A DNA stretch of 64,000 bases from Rhodococcus pseudokoreensis (GCF_017068395.1 NZ_CP070619.1:8432001-8496000), one strand, 5' to 3'. Positions 33,393 to 42,461 are shown, counted from the first letter of the stretch. Notes: a model not told the origin generated them from the sequence alone. Program-made: numbers and translations.

Positions 33393-33721
33393 TGAATCTG
33401 GCTGCTGTTCCACCCGACGAGGAGTTCGTCGAGCGTCATGCCCTGGTCTCGGCGTTCTTGCCGTTGGTCGCGTTGCCGATCATGGCGGGGGCCGTCACCA
33501 TTGTCGCCGCGGTCGCCGGGGATGGTCGGCGCGGAGACTGTCGTTGCGGGGAGTTCGGTCGCCGCCGCGACGGCGGTGGCCGCCCCGACAGGGACGACGG
33601 CGAGAGCGGCGGCGGCAACGACCGTCACGAGCCGGTTCCGCAGCGGGACTCGACGGAGCGTGTTCACTGCGCCCGAACGATTCGACGCGTGGGAAGCCTC
33701 GTGGGGAAGTGAGGTGTGCAT
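33383..33721 (-). CDS. Small secreted protein of unknown function
   Basis: About 112 residues. After a ~25-residue leader comes LRNRLVTVVAAAALAVVPVG, a signal peptide-like stretch ending ATAVAAATE. The rest is charged and low-complexity. It overlaps the convergent upstream gene by 10 bp. Coding is plausible from the signal peptide and AGGA before ATG 33721, but not certain. Confidence 0.45.
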   Translation of the reverse strand: MHTSLPHEASHASNRSGAVNTLRRVPLRNRLVTVVAAAALAVVPVGAATAVAAATELPATTVSAPTIPGDRGDNGDGPRHDRQRDQRQERRDQGMTLDELLVGWNSSQIHQM

Positions 33722-33977
33722 TTTCAAGTGTCCTGTCCGAATGCGTGGACCCGACGTCCACAGCTACTCGAATGGTGTCCGCGAGGGCCCGGAACGTTAC
33801 ACCGGGAGGTCGAGTAATTCTGCAGACGTCGCGGGCCGACACCTCCGGGCCGAACTCCACACAGAAGTCCTTGTGCAGTGGAGAAGTTCTCCATGGATTG
33901 CTCCCTCGCCCTGTACTACCGTCGCAGTGACGCAGGCGGGCACCGTGCCGCCTGGCAGGAGGGCGACGGGAGACGCA

Positions 33978-34787
33978 GTGCCATCCATCGAATCCGGCGG
34001 GGCTCGAATCGACTACACCGTGCACGGTAACGGCGGCCGGTCCTCGTCGACCGTGATCTTGCTGGCGGGGTTCAAAGCGCCCGCCACCTCGTGGCGGTAT
34101 CAGATCGCGTCGCTGATCCGGTCCGGCCACCGCGTCGTCGCCGTGGATCTTCCGGGCCACGGGACCGCACCTGCCATGTCGCACGGAACGACGATGCAGA
34201 CACGGGCCGACCACGTGCACGCGCTCCTCGACGAACTCGACCTGCAGGATGCGGCGATGATCGGTGGCTCGATGGGCGGGAATACGATCTGGTCGTACGT
34301 CGACACGTACGGCACGGGGCGGCTTCGCGCCGCGGTCGTGGTCGATCAGACGCCGACGATGCTCAACACACCGGACTGGGAATACGGGTTCTACGGCTAC
34401 GGACCGGACGAGGTAGACACGTACTTTGCGGACGGAATTCCCTCGACCGGCCACGGCACCCCGATCTGGAAGCGCGGCATGCGGTTGGTCCGCTTCGTCG
34501 CCGCGATGGGCCGCGTCGACTGGAAACTGTCGCAACCGGAACTCGCTCTGTTGAACGACCACGCGAAACGCGATTGGCGTCCGACGATCCGTTCGAGCGA
34601 CCTTCCCGTGCTTTTCGTCGCTGGTTCCGAGAGCGAATTCTGGCCGTCGGCACACGCGGAGGCGGCCGCGGCCTTGGCTCCGAAGGGGGCGTCGACCGTC
34701 ATCCCGCGGGCGGGCCACGCGACGAACATGGAGCGACCGGATCCGTTCAACACGGCTGTCGCCGAATTCCTCTCCGCAGCAAGCTGA
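33978..34787 (+). CDS. Alpha/beta hydrolase
   Basis: A 269-residue hydrolase with oxyanion region ILLAGFKAPATSW, VVAVDLPGHGTAP, nucleophile S98 in MIGGSMGGN and H247 in PRAGHATNMERP. The acid usually found in the VAGxxD turn is replaced: the turn reads VAGSESEFWP, so E or another residue must serve. GTG 33978 follows GGGAG with a 7-nt spacer. Esterase, lactonase or haloperoxidase-like activities are possible. Confidence 0.85.
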   Translation: MPSIESGGARIDYTVHGNGGRSSSTVILLAGFKAPATSWRYQIASLIRSGHRVVAVDLPGHGTAPAMSHGTTMQTRADHVHALLDELDLQDAAMIGGSMGGNTIWSYVDTYGTGRLRAAVVVDQTPTMLNTPDWEYGFYGYGPDEVDTYFADGIPSTGHGTPIWKRGMRLVRFVAAMGRVDWKLSQPELALLNDHAKRDWRPTIRSSDLPVLFVAGSESEFWPSAHAEAAAALAPKGASTVIPRAGHATNMERPDPFNTAVAEFLSAAS

Positions 34788-34802
34788 GCCGCGCGCCGCC
34801 GG

Positions 34803-35837
34803 TCAGTCGACGGGTGGCACGACGACCGTGCGGCCGGTTTCGGCAGCCTCGCGTGCCGCCGCCAGCACTGCGATGGTGCCGAGTGCGGTGCGAGCCGGAA
34901 CCGGCTGCGGACCGGTACCGGCGACTGCGGCCGCGAACTCGGTGTAGTAGTCCTGATACGCACCCCGCTGCGACGGGATCGTTTCCGGTCCTTCCGCCGT
35001 GTGCAGGACACCCCACCGCTCCGGTCGTTCGAGACCCCACCCGGCGGGATCGTCGACGGGCCGCGTCCCCGCGAACAGGGCCTGCGCCTGGACGTCCGTG
35101 CCGTCCGCCACATAGCTGCCGGCACTGCCGAACGCCCGCAGCCGACGTCCCTCCAGATGGTTGACCTTGGTCGACGAGACGGTCGAATAGACACCACTGC
35201 GGTGGGTGATGTTGACGACGAAGCCGGCGTCGGTGCGTCCCTCCGGCCGGTCGACGTAATCGAGGTGTGCGTCGACCCGATCGGCCGGACCGAACAACCA
35301 CAGCACCTGGTCGACGACGTGTGCGCCGATGTCCCGCAACAACCCGCCGGTCGGGCCTGCTTCGAGGGTGTCGGCACCGTCCTGGTCGAAATGCGACTCG
35401 ACACGCCAGATGTCGCCGAGTCGTGGCAGCACCGACTTCAGCGTGCGGATGTCGGCGTCGTATCGACGGTTGTGAAAGACACCGAGCAGCACCCCGGCTT
35501 CGTCGCCGGCGGCGATCAACTCGCGGGCCGTCGTGACATCAGGCGCGAACGGCTTGTCCGCGACCACGTGCACACCCCGCCCGACCGCCTCGAGCACGAG
35601 TTCGCGTCGCGTCTGCGGTGGAGTGGTGATGGTGACGGCATCGACACCGGAATCGACGAGTTCGCCCAGGCTCGCGAACACCGGCACTCCGGGGAAGTCG
35701 GCGGCGGCCTGGGCTGCGCGCTCGGCGGACCGGGTCACGATGCCGCCCAGCGTGATCCCCTCGGCGGCTTCGATGAACGGCGCGTGGAAATACCGGCCGC
35801 CGAGGCCGTACCCGACAATTCCAATCTTTACGGTCAT
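34803..35837 (-). CDS. Gfo/Idh/MocA family NAD(P)-dependent oxidoreductase
   Basis: A 344-residue oxidoreductase. Rossmann fold KIGIVGYGLGGRYFHAPFIE, EKP-like DKPFAPD motif at VHVVADKPFAPD and the catalytic region GGLLRDIGAHVVDQVLWLFG. The enzymes oxidise or reduce sugars and cyclitols such as myo-inositol. It converges with the hydrolase gene, 15 bp apart. Substrate unknown. Confidence 0.92.
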   Translation of the reverse strand: MTVKIGIVGYGLGGRYFHAPFIEAAEGITLGGIVTRSAERAAQAAADFPGVPVFASLGELVDSGVDAVTITTPPQTRRELVLEAVGRGVHVVADKPFAPDVTTARELIAAGDEAGVLLGVFHNRRYDADIRTLKSVLPRLGDIWRVESHFDQDGADTLEAGPTGGLLRDIGAHVVDQVLWLFGPADRVDAHLDYVDRPEGRTDAGFVVNITHRSGVYSTVSSTKVNHLEGRRLRAFGSAGSYVADGTDVQAQALFAGTRPVDDPAGWGLERPERWGVLHTAEGPETIPSQRGAYQDYYTEFAAAVAGTGPQPVPARTALGTIAVLAAAREAAETGRTVVVPPVD

Positions 35838-36327
35838 GCCGCGAGTCTATGTTAAGACATTCGTACAATCTAGTGGACTGCGAACCTCGGCGCCACGAGC
35901 ACCGCCAGCACGACTGGCGGAAGCATGCACTCCCACTACCGCTTTCCCTCCACCGTCACCGGCGAGGCCAGGAATGGAGTGCCCTTACGGCGACTTGTTC
36001 GAGGGCCTTCTCCGGGAGGCCGCGGGCGGGGGTCGGACTTCGCGAACGTCACGCACCTGACGGCCGGCCGCTTCTCCGCGCCCCACCGGGACACCTCGAT
36101 CGGGGACGAGGTGGGAAGACGAGGTGGGAAACTGTACTGCGGCGGTGGAGCGGGGATGGCCGGCACCAGTGCGCCGGTCAGGTAGCCGATCGCCCGGTGC
36201 CGAGGACCAGCGGCAAGTTCCACAACGAGCGGCGCAGCCCGGGCAGTGGGGGTGATAGTGGTCAGCGGTATGGGAGTATGGACGGCACTGAGTTTGTGAT
36301 TTACCATGTGATTAGGAGGTGGATTTG
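35838..36327 (+). other. Intergenic region with tandem repeat and candidate Xre operator
   Basis: No convincing gene in 490 bp. It contains a direct tandem repeat gacgaggtgggaa twice (36105-36117 and 36118-36130). Just before the antitoxin gene, TGTGATT occurs twice 12 bp apart (36295-36301, 36307-36313), a possible Xre operator. The antitoxin ribosome site AGGAGGT is at 36314-36320. Confidence 0.5.
36295..36313 (+). promoter_or_regulatory. Direct repeat TGTGATT-N5-TGTGATT upstream of the RES-Xre operon
   Basis: Two identical heptamers, 12 bp start to start, end one base before the Shine-Dalgarno sequence of the antitoxin gene. Type II antitoxins bind such repeats to repress their own operon. 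Candidate only. Confidence 0.45.
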
Positions 36328-36720
36328 ATGACTGCCGCACACCCACGACCCGACCTCGCCGCGTACAACGACGCTGCCCGTATGACACAATCGCAGCTGG
36401 TCACGGAGCTGCGGGGACTGCTCGGCGCCAAGCTGGTCGCGTACCTCGGGAAGGTCAAGGAAACCCGGGCCGTCCGGCAATGGGCCGAGGGCACCCGCAC
36501 CATCAACAACGAAATCGATGTCGAACGACTCCGCATCGCCTACCGTGCCGCCAGGCTGATCGCCGAGCGTGACACCCCTGCCGTGGCGCAGACCTGGTTC
36601 CAGGGCCTGAACCCGATCCTCGACGACCAACCACCGGCGCTGATGCTGCGCGAAGGCGACCTCAACGACGTCGGACCGAAGGTCCTCGCAGCGGCACGTC
36701 AGTTTGCGGCGGTCGGATGA
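36328..36720 (+). CDS. Xre/MbcA/ParS-family antitoxin (DUF2384) of a RES-Xre module
   Basis: A 130-residue antitoxin. TQSQLVTELRGLLGAKLVAY then LGKVKETRAVRQWAEGTRTI is the Xre-like HTH, and VAQTWFQGLNPILDDQPPAL is the C-terminal DUF2384 toxin-binding part with the typical W-x-x-x-N/P-x-x-x-x-x-x-x-P pattern. AGGAGGT lies 7 nt before ATG 36328. The stop overlaps the toxin start by ATGA, so both are made in a set ratio. Confidence 0.88.
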   Translation: MTAAHPRPDLAAYNDAARMTQSQLVTELRGLLGAKLVAYLGKVKETRAVRQWAEGTRTINNEIDVERLRIAYRAARLIAERDTPAVAQTWFQGLNPILDDQPPALMLREGDLNDVGPKVLAAARQFAAVG

Positions 36721-37460
36721 GCGAACCCACCCGCGAACTGACCCCCACCCCACGCGGCCCGGTCTGCTGCGTCCACGTCCAGGGCGCCGCCGCCTACCGG
36801 GTCGGCTACCCACCGACCTCCTGGGAGTGGACCCCGTGGGTGTACGCCACCGACGGCCGGTTCACCGGCCGATGGGACGACCCGGCCGGAGTGTGGCGAA
36901 CCCTGTACATTGGCGCGACCCGCCTCGCCTGCTATCTCGAAGTCCTCGCTTACGCACGCAAGAGCGACGAGCTCAGCGTGGCACTCGACGAGATCGTCGA
37001 CAACGACGGCGGCGAGTGGCCCACCATCGCGCCGGGGCGGGTACCGCGGTCGTGGATGGCGGCCCGCGTCACCGGGAGCGGAGTGATCAGCGGGTGGTTC
37101 GTCGTTCCCGGCGACACCGAAACGATGGCGACGTTGCGGACCATCTTCCGTGCGCACGCGATCCGGCTCGGGCTCGCCGACCTCGACACCGCCGCGATCC
37201 GTGACGGCCGGCCGCGCGCCCTGACCCAGGCGATCTCACAATGGATCAGCACCCTCACCGACCCGGACAATGAGCCGGTGGCCGGGATCCAGTTCGACTC
37301 CCGGCACGGTGACAATCTCGCGCTGTGGGCGCTGTACGAACGCCCGGGCGACGGGGCTGTCGGCAGCAAGGTCACCCCACTTGATTTCGGTCCCGTCCGC
37401 AAGGACGATCGCGACCTGATCGAAGCGATGCGACTGCACAACCTGGTCTGGGACGACTGA
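36717..37460 (+). CDS. RES-domain toxin (NAD-consuming)
   Basis: A 247-residue RES protein. The conserved arginine is in RFTGRWDDPAGVWRTLYIGA, with the family tyrosine and glutamate in YIGATRLACYLEVLA, and a later serine/asparagine region. Known RES toxins (for example MbcT) destroy NAD by phosphorolysis or hydrolysis. Its operon position directly behind the Xre antitoxin confirms the assignment. The chain is somewhat longer than the usual 150-200 residues, with a C-terminal extension after ~190 ending LIEAMRLHNLVWDD. Confidence 0.88.
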   Translation: MSEPTRELTPTPRGPVCCVHVQGAAAYRVGYPPTSWEWTPWVYATDGRFTGRWDDPAGVWRTLYIGATRLACYLEVLAYARKSDELSVALDEIVDNDGGEWPTIAPGRVPRSWMAARVTGSGVISGWFVVPGDTETMATLRTIFRAHAIRLGLADLDTAAIRDGRPRALTQAISQWISTLTDPDNEPVAGIQFDSRHGDNLALWALYERPGDGAVGSKVTPLDFGPVRKDDRDLIEAMRLHNLVWDD

Positions 37461-38058
37461 GTCCCCAGGCGGCACCGTCGCTTTCGGACATCAACACGTG
37501 TCGGGGCTCGAGCTGGATTCGCCCACACCCTGCACACCTGATGCGCATTCTGTTGTGCCACACAGCAGTGCTCGCCTCCTCGCCGACGGTCTGCTCGAGA
37601 CGGTCGACCATGCGAGTGACTCTAGGGCACAGAAAAGACTGCGCAACAGATGAATCGGGGCTGCCTGAACGGCAGCGGCACCGCTTTCGCGGTGCCGCTG
37701 AATCTTGACGAACCGAGTCCGCACCGGGGTGGCGCGCTCGCGGGCCGTGATGAACGACATGACCTCCTCGTCCCCCTGCCGACGATGTCGGTACATGGGC
37801 CGGTGACGTGCCTCGGCGAGGTCGTCGAGAACCAACCATGGGAAGCGGTCGAGGGCGGCAGCGACCTCGGCGACACGCGCTCGTTCCGACTGGCGTTTGC
37901 GCTACCGGTCCGCCAGGTCCGACCCCCCGCGAAGCACACCGAGGACCATGGCACAGACCGCGGTGATCATTCCGTGCCCCTTCTCGCAGCCGCGGACCGG
38001 CGCCGTTTTCGAATGAGCCGTCGGGGTACACGGTCGAGGGACGAGGAGGTCTGAGGAG
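37461..38058 (+). other. Long intergenic region with one strong hairpin
   Basis: About 600 bp without a convincing gene; the open frames show poor composition for genes of this genome. It contains a perfect hairpin AGCGGCACCGC-tttc-GCGGTGCCGCT at 37674-37699, not followed by T residues. The GAGGAG ribosome site of the next gene is at the right end. Confidence 0.5.
37674..37699. terminator. Hairpin in the gap after the RES-Xre module
   Basis: A perfect 11-bp GC-rich stem with TTTC loop. It might end transcription from the toxin gene, but it is 213 bp past the stop codon and has no T tract, so it could also be a repeat element. Confidence 0.4.
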
Positions 38059-38646
38059 ATGCCTGTTTGGGGATGGATCTTGATTGCGGTGCTCGTCGTG
38101 ATCGCGGTGCTGGCGATCATCGCTTCCCGCTCGATCAGCAGTCGCAAGAGGACGGAAAGGCTGAAAGGACGGTTCGGCCCCGAATACGAGCGGACGGTAG
38201 GTGAGGTGGGCGACCAAAGTGCCGCCGAGAAGGAACTCGCCGCCCGCGAACGAAAGCGGGAGAAGCTCGACATCGTCCCGTTGCCACCCGAGGCGCGAGC
38301 GAAGTACGCCGATTCGTGGCGGACGGTTCAGATCGAGTTCGTCGACAACCCGTCGAGCGCGGTCGCCGCTGCGGACCGGCTCGTGATCCACGTCATGCGC
38401 GAACGTGGCTACCCGATCGACGACTTCGATCAGCGGGCGGCCGACATTTCGGTGGACCACCCGAAGGTCGTCGAGAACTACCGCACGGCGCACGGCATCT
38501 ATCTCGCGCAGGAGCAGGGCGAGATCGGTACGGAGCAGCAGCGGGAGGCGTTCGTGCACTACCGCGAGCTTTTCGAGAAGTTGCTCGAGACGGATGAGAA
38601 CAAAGACGAGCCGAACAAGGACAAGCCGAAGGAGACACGCGCATGA
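38059..38646 (+). CDS. Membrane-anchored protein of unknown function
   Basis: A 195-residue protein with one N-terminal membrane helix (WGWILIAVLVVIAVLAIIAS, residues 4-23) and a cytoplasmic helical domain. The C-terminal half, with WRTVQIEFVDNPSSAVAAAD and YRELFEKLLE, resembles the next gene's product. GAGGAG precedes ATG. The stop overlaps the next start by ATGA. Such proteins occur in many bacteria without known function. Confidence 0.82.
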   Translation: MPVWGWILIAVLVVIAVLAIIASRSISSRKRTERLKGRFGPEYERTVGEVGDQSAAEKELAARERKREKLDIVPLPPEARAKYADSWRTVQIEFVDNPSSAVAAADRLVIHVMRERGYPIDDFDQRAADISVDHPKVVENYRTAHGIYLAQEQGEIGTEQQREAFVHYRELFEKLLETDENKDEPNKDKPKETRA

Positions 38647-39164
38647 CAACCCCACACGGGCAACCCGAGGGCGCCAGCCCGACCGGGAGTGTCGAAACGT
38701 CCACCGAGGCCCCGGCCTCGGCGACCGAGGGAACCGGATCACCCACGGGAGCAGCCGAATCTGCTCCCGAGGCTGCCGCCGCGCGGCCCGAGGCGGCCCA
38801 GCGGTCGGCGGAGGTCCCGGACTCGGCGGGGGAAGCCCGACCCGCGTCGGCCGAGGGATCCCAACCGCCCGCACAGAACGCCGACACGTCGGGCGGGCAG
38901 GCACTTTTCGCCGAGGACGAACTTTCGGTTCTGCGCCTGCGCTGGGACGAGGTTCAGTCGGGCTTCGTCGACGATCCCCGAGAGTGCGTACAGAAGGCGG
39001 ACGGCCTCGTGTCCGACGTCGTCGACCGGATCACGACCGGATTCTCGGATGCTCGTTCGCGGCTCGAAGAGCAGTGGGCCCGAGGCGAAGAGGGCTCGAC
39101 GGAGGACCTTCGTCTCGCGCTGAAGCGCTATCGCGAGTTCTTCCAGCGACTGCTTGAACTCTGA
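38643..39164 (+). CDS. Soluble paralogue of the preceding membrane-anchored protein
   Basis: A 173-residue protein. The first ~95 residues are Ala/Pro/Ser/Glu-rich and disordered. The last ~75, LRLRWDEVQSGFVDDPRECV to YREFFQRLLEL, repeat the helical domain of the upstream gene. It lacks the membrane helix. Coupled expression and shared domain suggest a heteromeric complex at the membrane. Confidence 0.8.
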   Translation: MTTPHGQPEGASPTGSVETSTEAPASATEGTGSPTGAAESAPEAAAARPEAAQRSAEVPDSAGEARPASAEGSQPPAQNADTSGGQALFAEDELSVLRLRWDEVQSGFVDDPRECVQKADGLVSDVVDRITTGFSDARSRLEEQWARGEEGSTEDLRLALKRYREFFQRLLEL

Positions 39165-39176
39165 GCGAAACAGGTG

Positions 39177-39857
39177 ATGTCGGAGCGATCAGGACCTCTC
39201 GCAGACGATCCGTACAGCGGTCGGGAACCCACCAGCCACGAGCGGATGACGGGCGTGCCGTGGGACGAGTCGTACCACGAGGGCCGTGCGCCCTGGGATA
39301 TCGACGGACCCCAGCCGGCGATCGTGCGGGTAGCGTCCGAGGGCGGATTCGCCGGAGCGGTCCTCGACGCGGGCTGCGGAACGGGCGAGAACGCTCTTCA
39401 CGTCGCCGCGCTGGGACTGTCGGTTGTGGGTGTGGACGTGGCCGAGACAGCGCTGGCGATCGCGCGGGCGAAGGCTGAGGATCGCCGGATCGAGATCGAG
39501 TTCACCGCCGCCGACGCGCTCCGCCTGGAAACGCTGGGACGCAGGTTCGCGACGGTACTGGACTGCGGACTGTTCCACACGTTCGACGCCGGCGAGCGGA
39601 CCGGTTACGTGGCGAGTCTGGCCTCGGTGACCGAACCTGACGGGACCCTGTACGTGCTGTGCTTCAGCGACGACGGCCCCGATGCCGGTCCGCACCCCGT
39701 CAGCCGGGAGGAGTTGAGCGCGGCCTTCAACCCCGGATCCGGATGGAACATTACAGCCATCCAACCAGACCGGATTCACACGCGATTCCACGGCGGCGAC
39801 GGCGCACCGGCCTGGCTCGCGACCGTCACGCGGATCTGGACAGCGTTTTCGGATTAG
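39177..39857 (+). CDS. Class I SAM-dependent methyltransferase
   Basis: A 226-residue methyltransferase: motif I VLDAGCGTGENALHVAALG, motif II VVGVDVAETALAIARAK, and the ATVLDCGLFHTF segment seen in small thiol/thiopurine-type methyltransferases. ATG 39177 is preceded by CAGGTG; a GTG one codon earlier is possible. Acceptor unknown. Confidence 0.9.
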   Translation: MSERSGPLADDPYSGREPTSHERMTGVPWDESYHEGRAPWDIDGPQPAIVRVASEGGFAGAVLDAGCGTGENALHVAALGLSVVGVDVAETALAIARAKAEDRRIEIEFTAADALRLETLGRRFATVLDCGLFHTFDAGERTGYVASLASVTEPDGTLYVLCFSDDGPDAGPHPVSREELSAAFNPGSGWNITAIQPDRIHTRFHGGDGAPAWLATVTRIWTAFSD

Positions 39858-39860
39858 ACG

Positions 39861-40181
39861 TTATTCGGCGTTGCCAGTCGGGAAGTACACCGATCCGTCA
39901 CTGCCGACGCAGCCGCCCTGGACGGGGCCGGGTCCGAAATAGGCGCCGTTGACCGAACCGGCGCCACCGGAGGAATTCGATCCGACGCCGGCTCCCGCGA
40001 CGCCGACCGCCCCACAGGTGTAGCTGTTCGAGTCGCCCGGCTCACTCTCCACCTGAACCTGGGTGCCGGGAGTCTTCGGATCCCCGTGGAGGTTCGGTGC
40101 TGCGGCCGCGATACCGGGTGCGGCGAAGGCGGCGAATGCAGCGGCTGCTGCGATCGCCGAGCGCACTGCGACTGTGTTCAT
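39861..40181 (-). CDS. Small secreted glycine-rich protein
   Basis: A 106-residue precursor. Signal peptide SAIAAAAAFAAFAAPGIAAA with probable cleavage after AAAA. The mature part is glycine/serine-rich with two cysteines (YTCGAV and GGCVGS), likely a disulfide. No family recognised. The start ATG 40181 is the natural signal-peptide start. Confidence 0.7.
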   Translation of the reverse strand: MNTVAVRSAIAAAAAFAAFAAPGIAAAAPNLHGDPKTPGTQVQVESEPGDSNSYTCGAVGVAGAGVGSNSSGGAGSVNGAYFGPGPVQGGCVGSDGSVYFPTGNAE

Positions 40182-40422
40182 GCGAAGTCACTCTCGATTC
40201 GGTCGGCGCCGGGTTCGGCTCGCAGGCTTCCAGGCGGGTCGTGGCACGTGGCGCATTCGTCTCACGGTAGGGACTCATTATCGTCCGTTGGACCCCGGAA
40301 TCCCACCCCTCGGTGCGGGCGCCCCGCAGCTGGACCGGCCCCGCAGGACAGCGGCCCTTGACATCAAGTGGACTTCAGGTTTCAGGATGGTGCCAGAAGT
40401 CACTGGAGGCAAGGAGTCTGCG

Positions 40423-41130
40423 ATGAACGGCACCAGAACGGCGCTGATCACTGGGGGATCGGCGGGATTGGGACGGGCGAGCACACTCGCGCTCGCGGAG
40501 CGCGGCTGGGAGGTGATCGTCACCGGACGGCGGGTCGAACCGCTCGATCGGGTCGCCTCGCGGGGGATCACCATCACCGCCATCCCCGGTGACGTGACGG
40601 ATCCGCGGCATCGCGACCGCATCGCCGAGGTGATCGCGGCGCGGGGCCGACTGGACCTGCTCCTGAACAACGCCAGCGCGCTCGGCCCCAGCCCGATGCC
40701 CGCGCTGACCCGGTACCCGGAGGACGCACTGGCGCAGGTCTTCGCGACGAACGTGCTGGCCCCGATCGCGTTGATCGCCAAGCTGATCGGGCAGGTCCGG
40801 GCCGCGGACGGCTCCGTGATCAACGTTTCGTCGGACGCCGCGGTCGAGGCCTATGCGGGCTGGGGTGGCTACGGTGCGGCGAAGGCGGCGCTCGATCACG
40901 CGACCGCGGTTCTGGCACTCGAGGAACCCGACCTCGCGGTCTATGCGTTCGATCCCGGCGACATGCGCACGGCGATGCACCAGGCGGCGTTCCCCGGCGA
41001 GGACATCTCGGATCGGCCCGAGCCGGAGACCGTGGTCCCGGCCCTGCTGAGGCTGCTCGATACGAGACCACCCAGCGGCCGGTACCGTGCATCCGACTTT
41101 GCGGCTGCCGGCACGGGAGTGTCGTCGTGA
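40423..41130 (+). CDS. Short-chain dehydrogenase/reductase
   Basis: A 235-residue SDR. Cofactor motif LITGGSAGLGRAS, structural NNAS motif, catalytic serine in INVSSDAAVEA and YGAAKAAL with Tyr and Lys. AAGGAG before ATG 40423. GTGA overlap couples it to the QueA-like gene, an arrangement seen in actinobacteria that hints at a joint, non-queuosine role. Confidence 0.9.
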   Translation: MNGTRTALITGGSAGLGRASTLALAERGWEVIVTGRRVEPLDRVASRGITITAIPGDVTDPRHRDRIAEVIAARGRLDLLLNNASALGPSPMPALTRYPEDALAQVFATNVLAPIALIAKLIGQVRAADGSVINVSSDAAVEAYAGWGGYGAAKAALDHATAVLALEEPDLAVYAFDPGDMRTAMHQAAFPGEDISDRPEPETVVPALLRLLDTRPPSGRYRASDFAAAGTGVSS

Positions 41131-42185
41131 CCCGGGCAGGCAGTCACTCGGTGACCGAATTCCGGTTCGTCCTGCCGCAGCGGTTGGAGGCGAGCGGCCC
41201 GCCGGAGGAGCGGGGCGTGCTGCGCGACTCGGTCAAGTTGCTCGTGTCCGATCGGGGTGCTTTGGTGCACAGCGCTTTTCGCGAACTTCCGCGCTTTCTC
41301 CGGCCTGGTGATGTGGTGGTGGTGAACGCGTCGGCGACGCTGGCCGCGGCAGTGGACGGCACCGTCGACACGGTGGGACCGGTGGTCGTGCACTTCTCCA
41401 CCGAACTCGAGGGCGGGGACTGGGCGGTCGAGGTTCGAGCGCCGGGTCCGGTATCGGGAGCCCTCGATTCGGTCGGGGCGGGAAGGCGGATCGGTCTGCC
41501 GCGAGGCGCCGTTGCGACACTCAGGGAGCCCTGGCCCCGTGGTTCGTCCCGGCTGTGGCGGGCCTCGGTCGAGGGCGTCGCGGACGTAGCGACGGAACTG
41601 CTCGCCACCGCGGGCCGTCCGATCACGTACGCGTACGTCCACGAGCGCTGGCCGCTGTCCTATTACCAGACGATATTCGGCCGCACCGGTGGGAGCGCCG
41701 AGATGGCCAGCGCCGCGCGGCCGTTCACGCATCCGATGGTGACCGATCTCGCGACCTCGGGGGTGGTAACGGCGCCGATCCTGTTGCACACGGGTGTGTC
41801 CTCGCCCGAGCGTGGGGAGCCGCCGATCCCCGAGCGGTACGAGGTGCCCGAGCACACCGCGCGGCTGATCAATGATCGCCGCGCTGCGGGCGGCCGCGTG
41901 ATCGCGGTCGGCACCACGGTGACCAGGGCACTCGAGACCCGGGCAACGCCGGACGGGCTGGCGGTGGCGGGCGCGGGCTGGACGAACCTGGTGTTGAGCG
42001 CGGCGCGGCCGGCCCGCGTGGTGGAGGGGCTGATCACGGGTTGGCACGCGCCCGGGGCCTCCCACCTGATGCTGCTCGAATCGGTGGTGGGCGCGGCGGC
42101 CGTCCGACGCGCCTACGACGAGGCACTCGCACACGGATATCTGTGGCACGAGTTCGGGGACAGCGCGCTGTTGCTGCGTGATTGA
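41127..42185 (+). CDS. QueA-like S-adenosylmethionine:tRNA ribosyltransferase-isomerase family protein
   Basis: A 352-residue QueA-fold protein. RFLRPGDVVVVNASATLAAA corresponds to the DLPxxLxxGDLLVxNDT region, PITYAYVHERWPLSYYQTIF to the PPYI...YQTVY region, and GGRVIAVGTTVTRALET plus NLVLSAARPARVVEGLITGW to later QueA blocks. True QueA makes epoxyqueuosine in tRNA. No other queuosine genes are nearby, and the GTG start overlaps an SDR gene, so the enzyme probably has a different substrate. Confidence 0.88.
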   Translation: MTRAGSHSVTEFRFVLPQRLEASGPPEERGVLRDSVKLLVSDRGALVHSAFRELPRFLRPGDVVVVNASATLAAAVDGTVDTVGPVVVHFSTELEGGDWAVEVRAPGPVSGALDSVGAGRRIGLPRGAVATLREPWPRGSSRLWRASVEGVADVATELLATAGRPITYAYVHERWPLSYYQTIFGRTGGSAEMASAARPFTHPMVTDLATSGVVTAPILLHTGVSSPERGEPPIPERYEVPEHTARLINDRRAAGGRVIAVGTTVTRALETRATPDGLAVAGAGWTNLVLSAARPARVVEGLITGWHAPGASHLMLLESVVGAAAVRRAYDEALAHGYLWHEFGDSALLLRD

Positions 42186-42236
42186 AACCGGTGACGCTGG
42201 GCAATCGGGAGTGACAGCAGAGGACAGGACGGCGTC

Positions 42237-42431
42237 ATGAACATGGGAAAGAAGATCCGCCACAAGGTCGAAACCGCCGAGGGCGCCGCAAAGAAGGCGG
42301 TCGGCAGGGCCACCGGCGACGCCCACCTCGAAGCAGAGGGGAGCAAAGAGCAGGCCAGGGGCAATGCCAAGCAGATGGGCGACAAGGTCAAGGACGCGGG
42401 AAAGAAGATCAAGAACGCCCTCAAACACTGA
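42237..42431 (+). CDS. CsbD family stress protein
   Basis: A 64-residue, lysine-rich CsbD protein. MGKKIRHKVETAEGAAKKAV followed by GRATGDAHLEAEG is the family pattern. These hydrophilic proteins are induced by general stress; their mechanism is unknown. AGAGGACAGGAC lies before ATG 42237. It converges with the gas vesicle operon. Confidence 0.9.
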   Translation: MNMGKKIRHKVETAEGAAKKAVGRATGDAHLEAEGSKEQARGNAKQMGDKVKDAGKKIKNALKH

Positions 42432-42461
42432 CCGACATCATCGACGCTCGGTGAGTCCGGC

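Noticed and set aside
35936..36388. 150-codon minus-strand frame upstream of the RES-Xre module
   Set aside because: Proline/arginine-rich, overlaps the antitoxin promoter and start, no ribosome site.
37491..37954. Small minus-strand open frames in the gap after the toxin gene
   Set aside because: Several overlapping frames with poor composition and no ribosome site; none is clearly coding.
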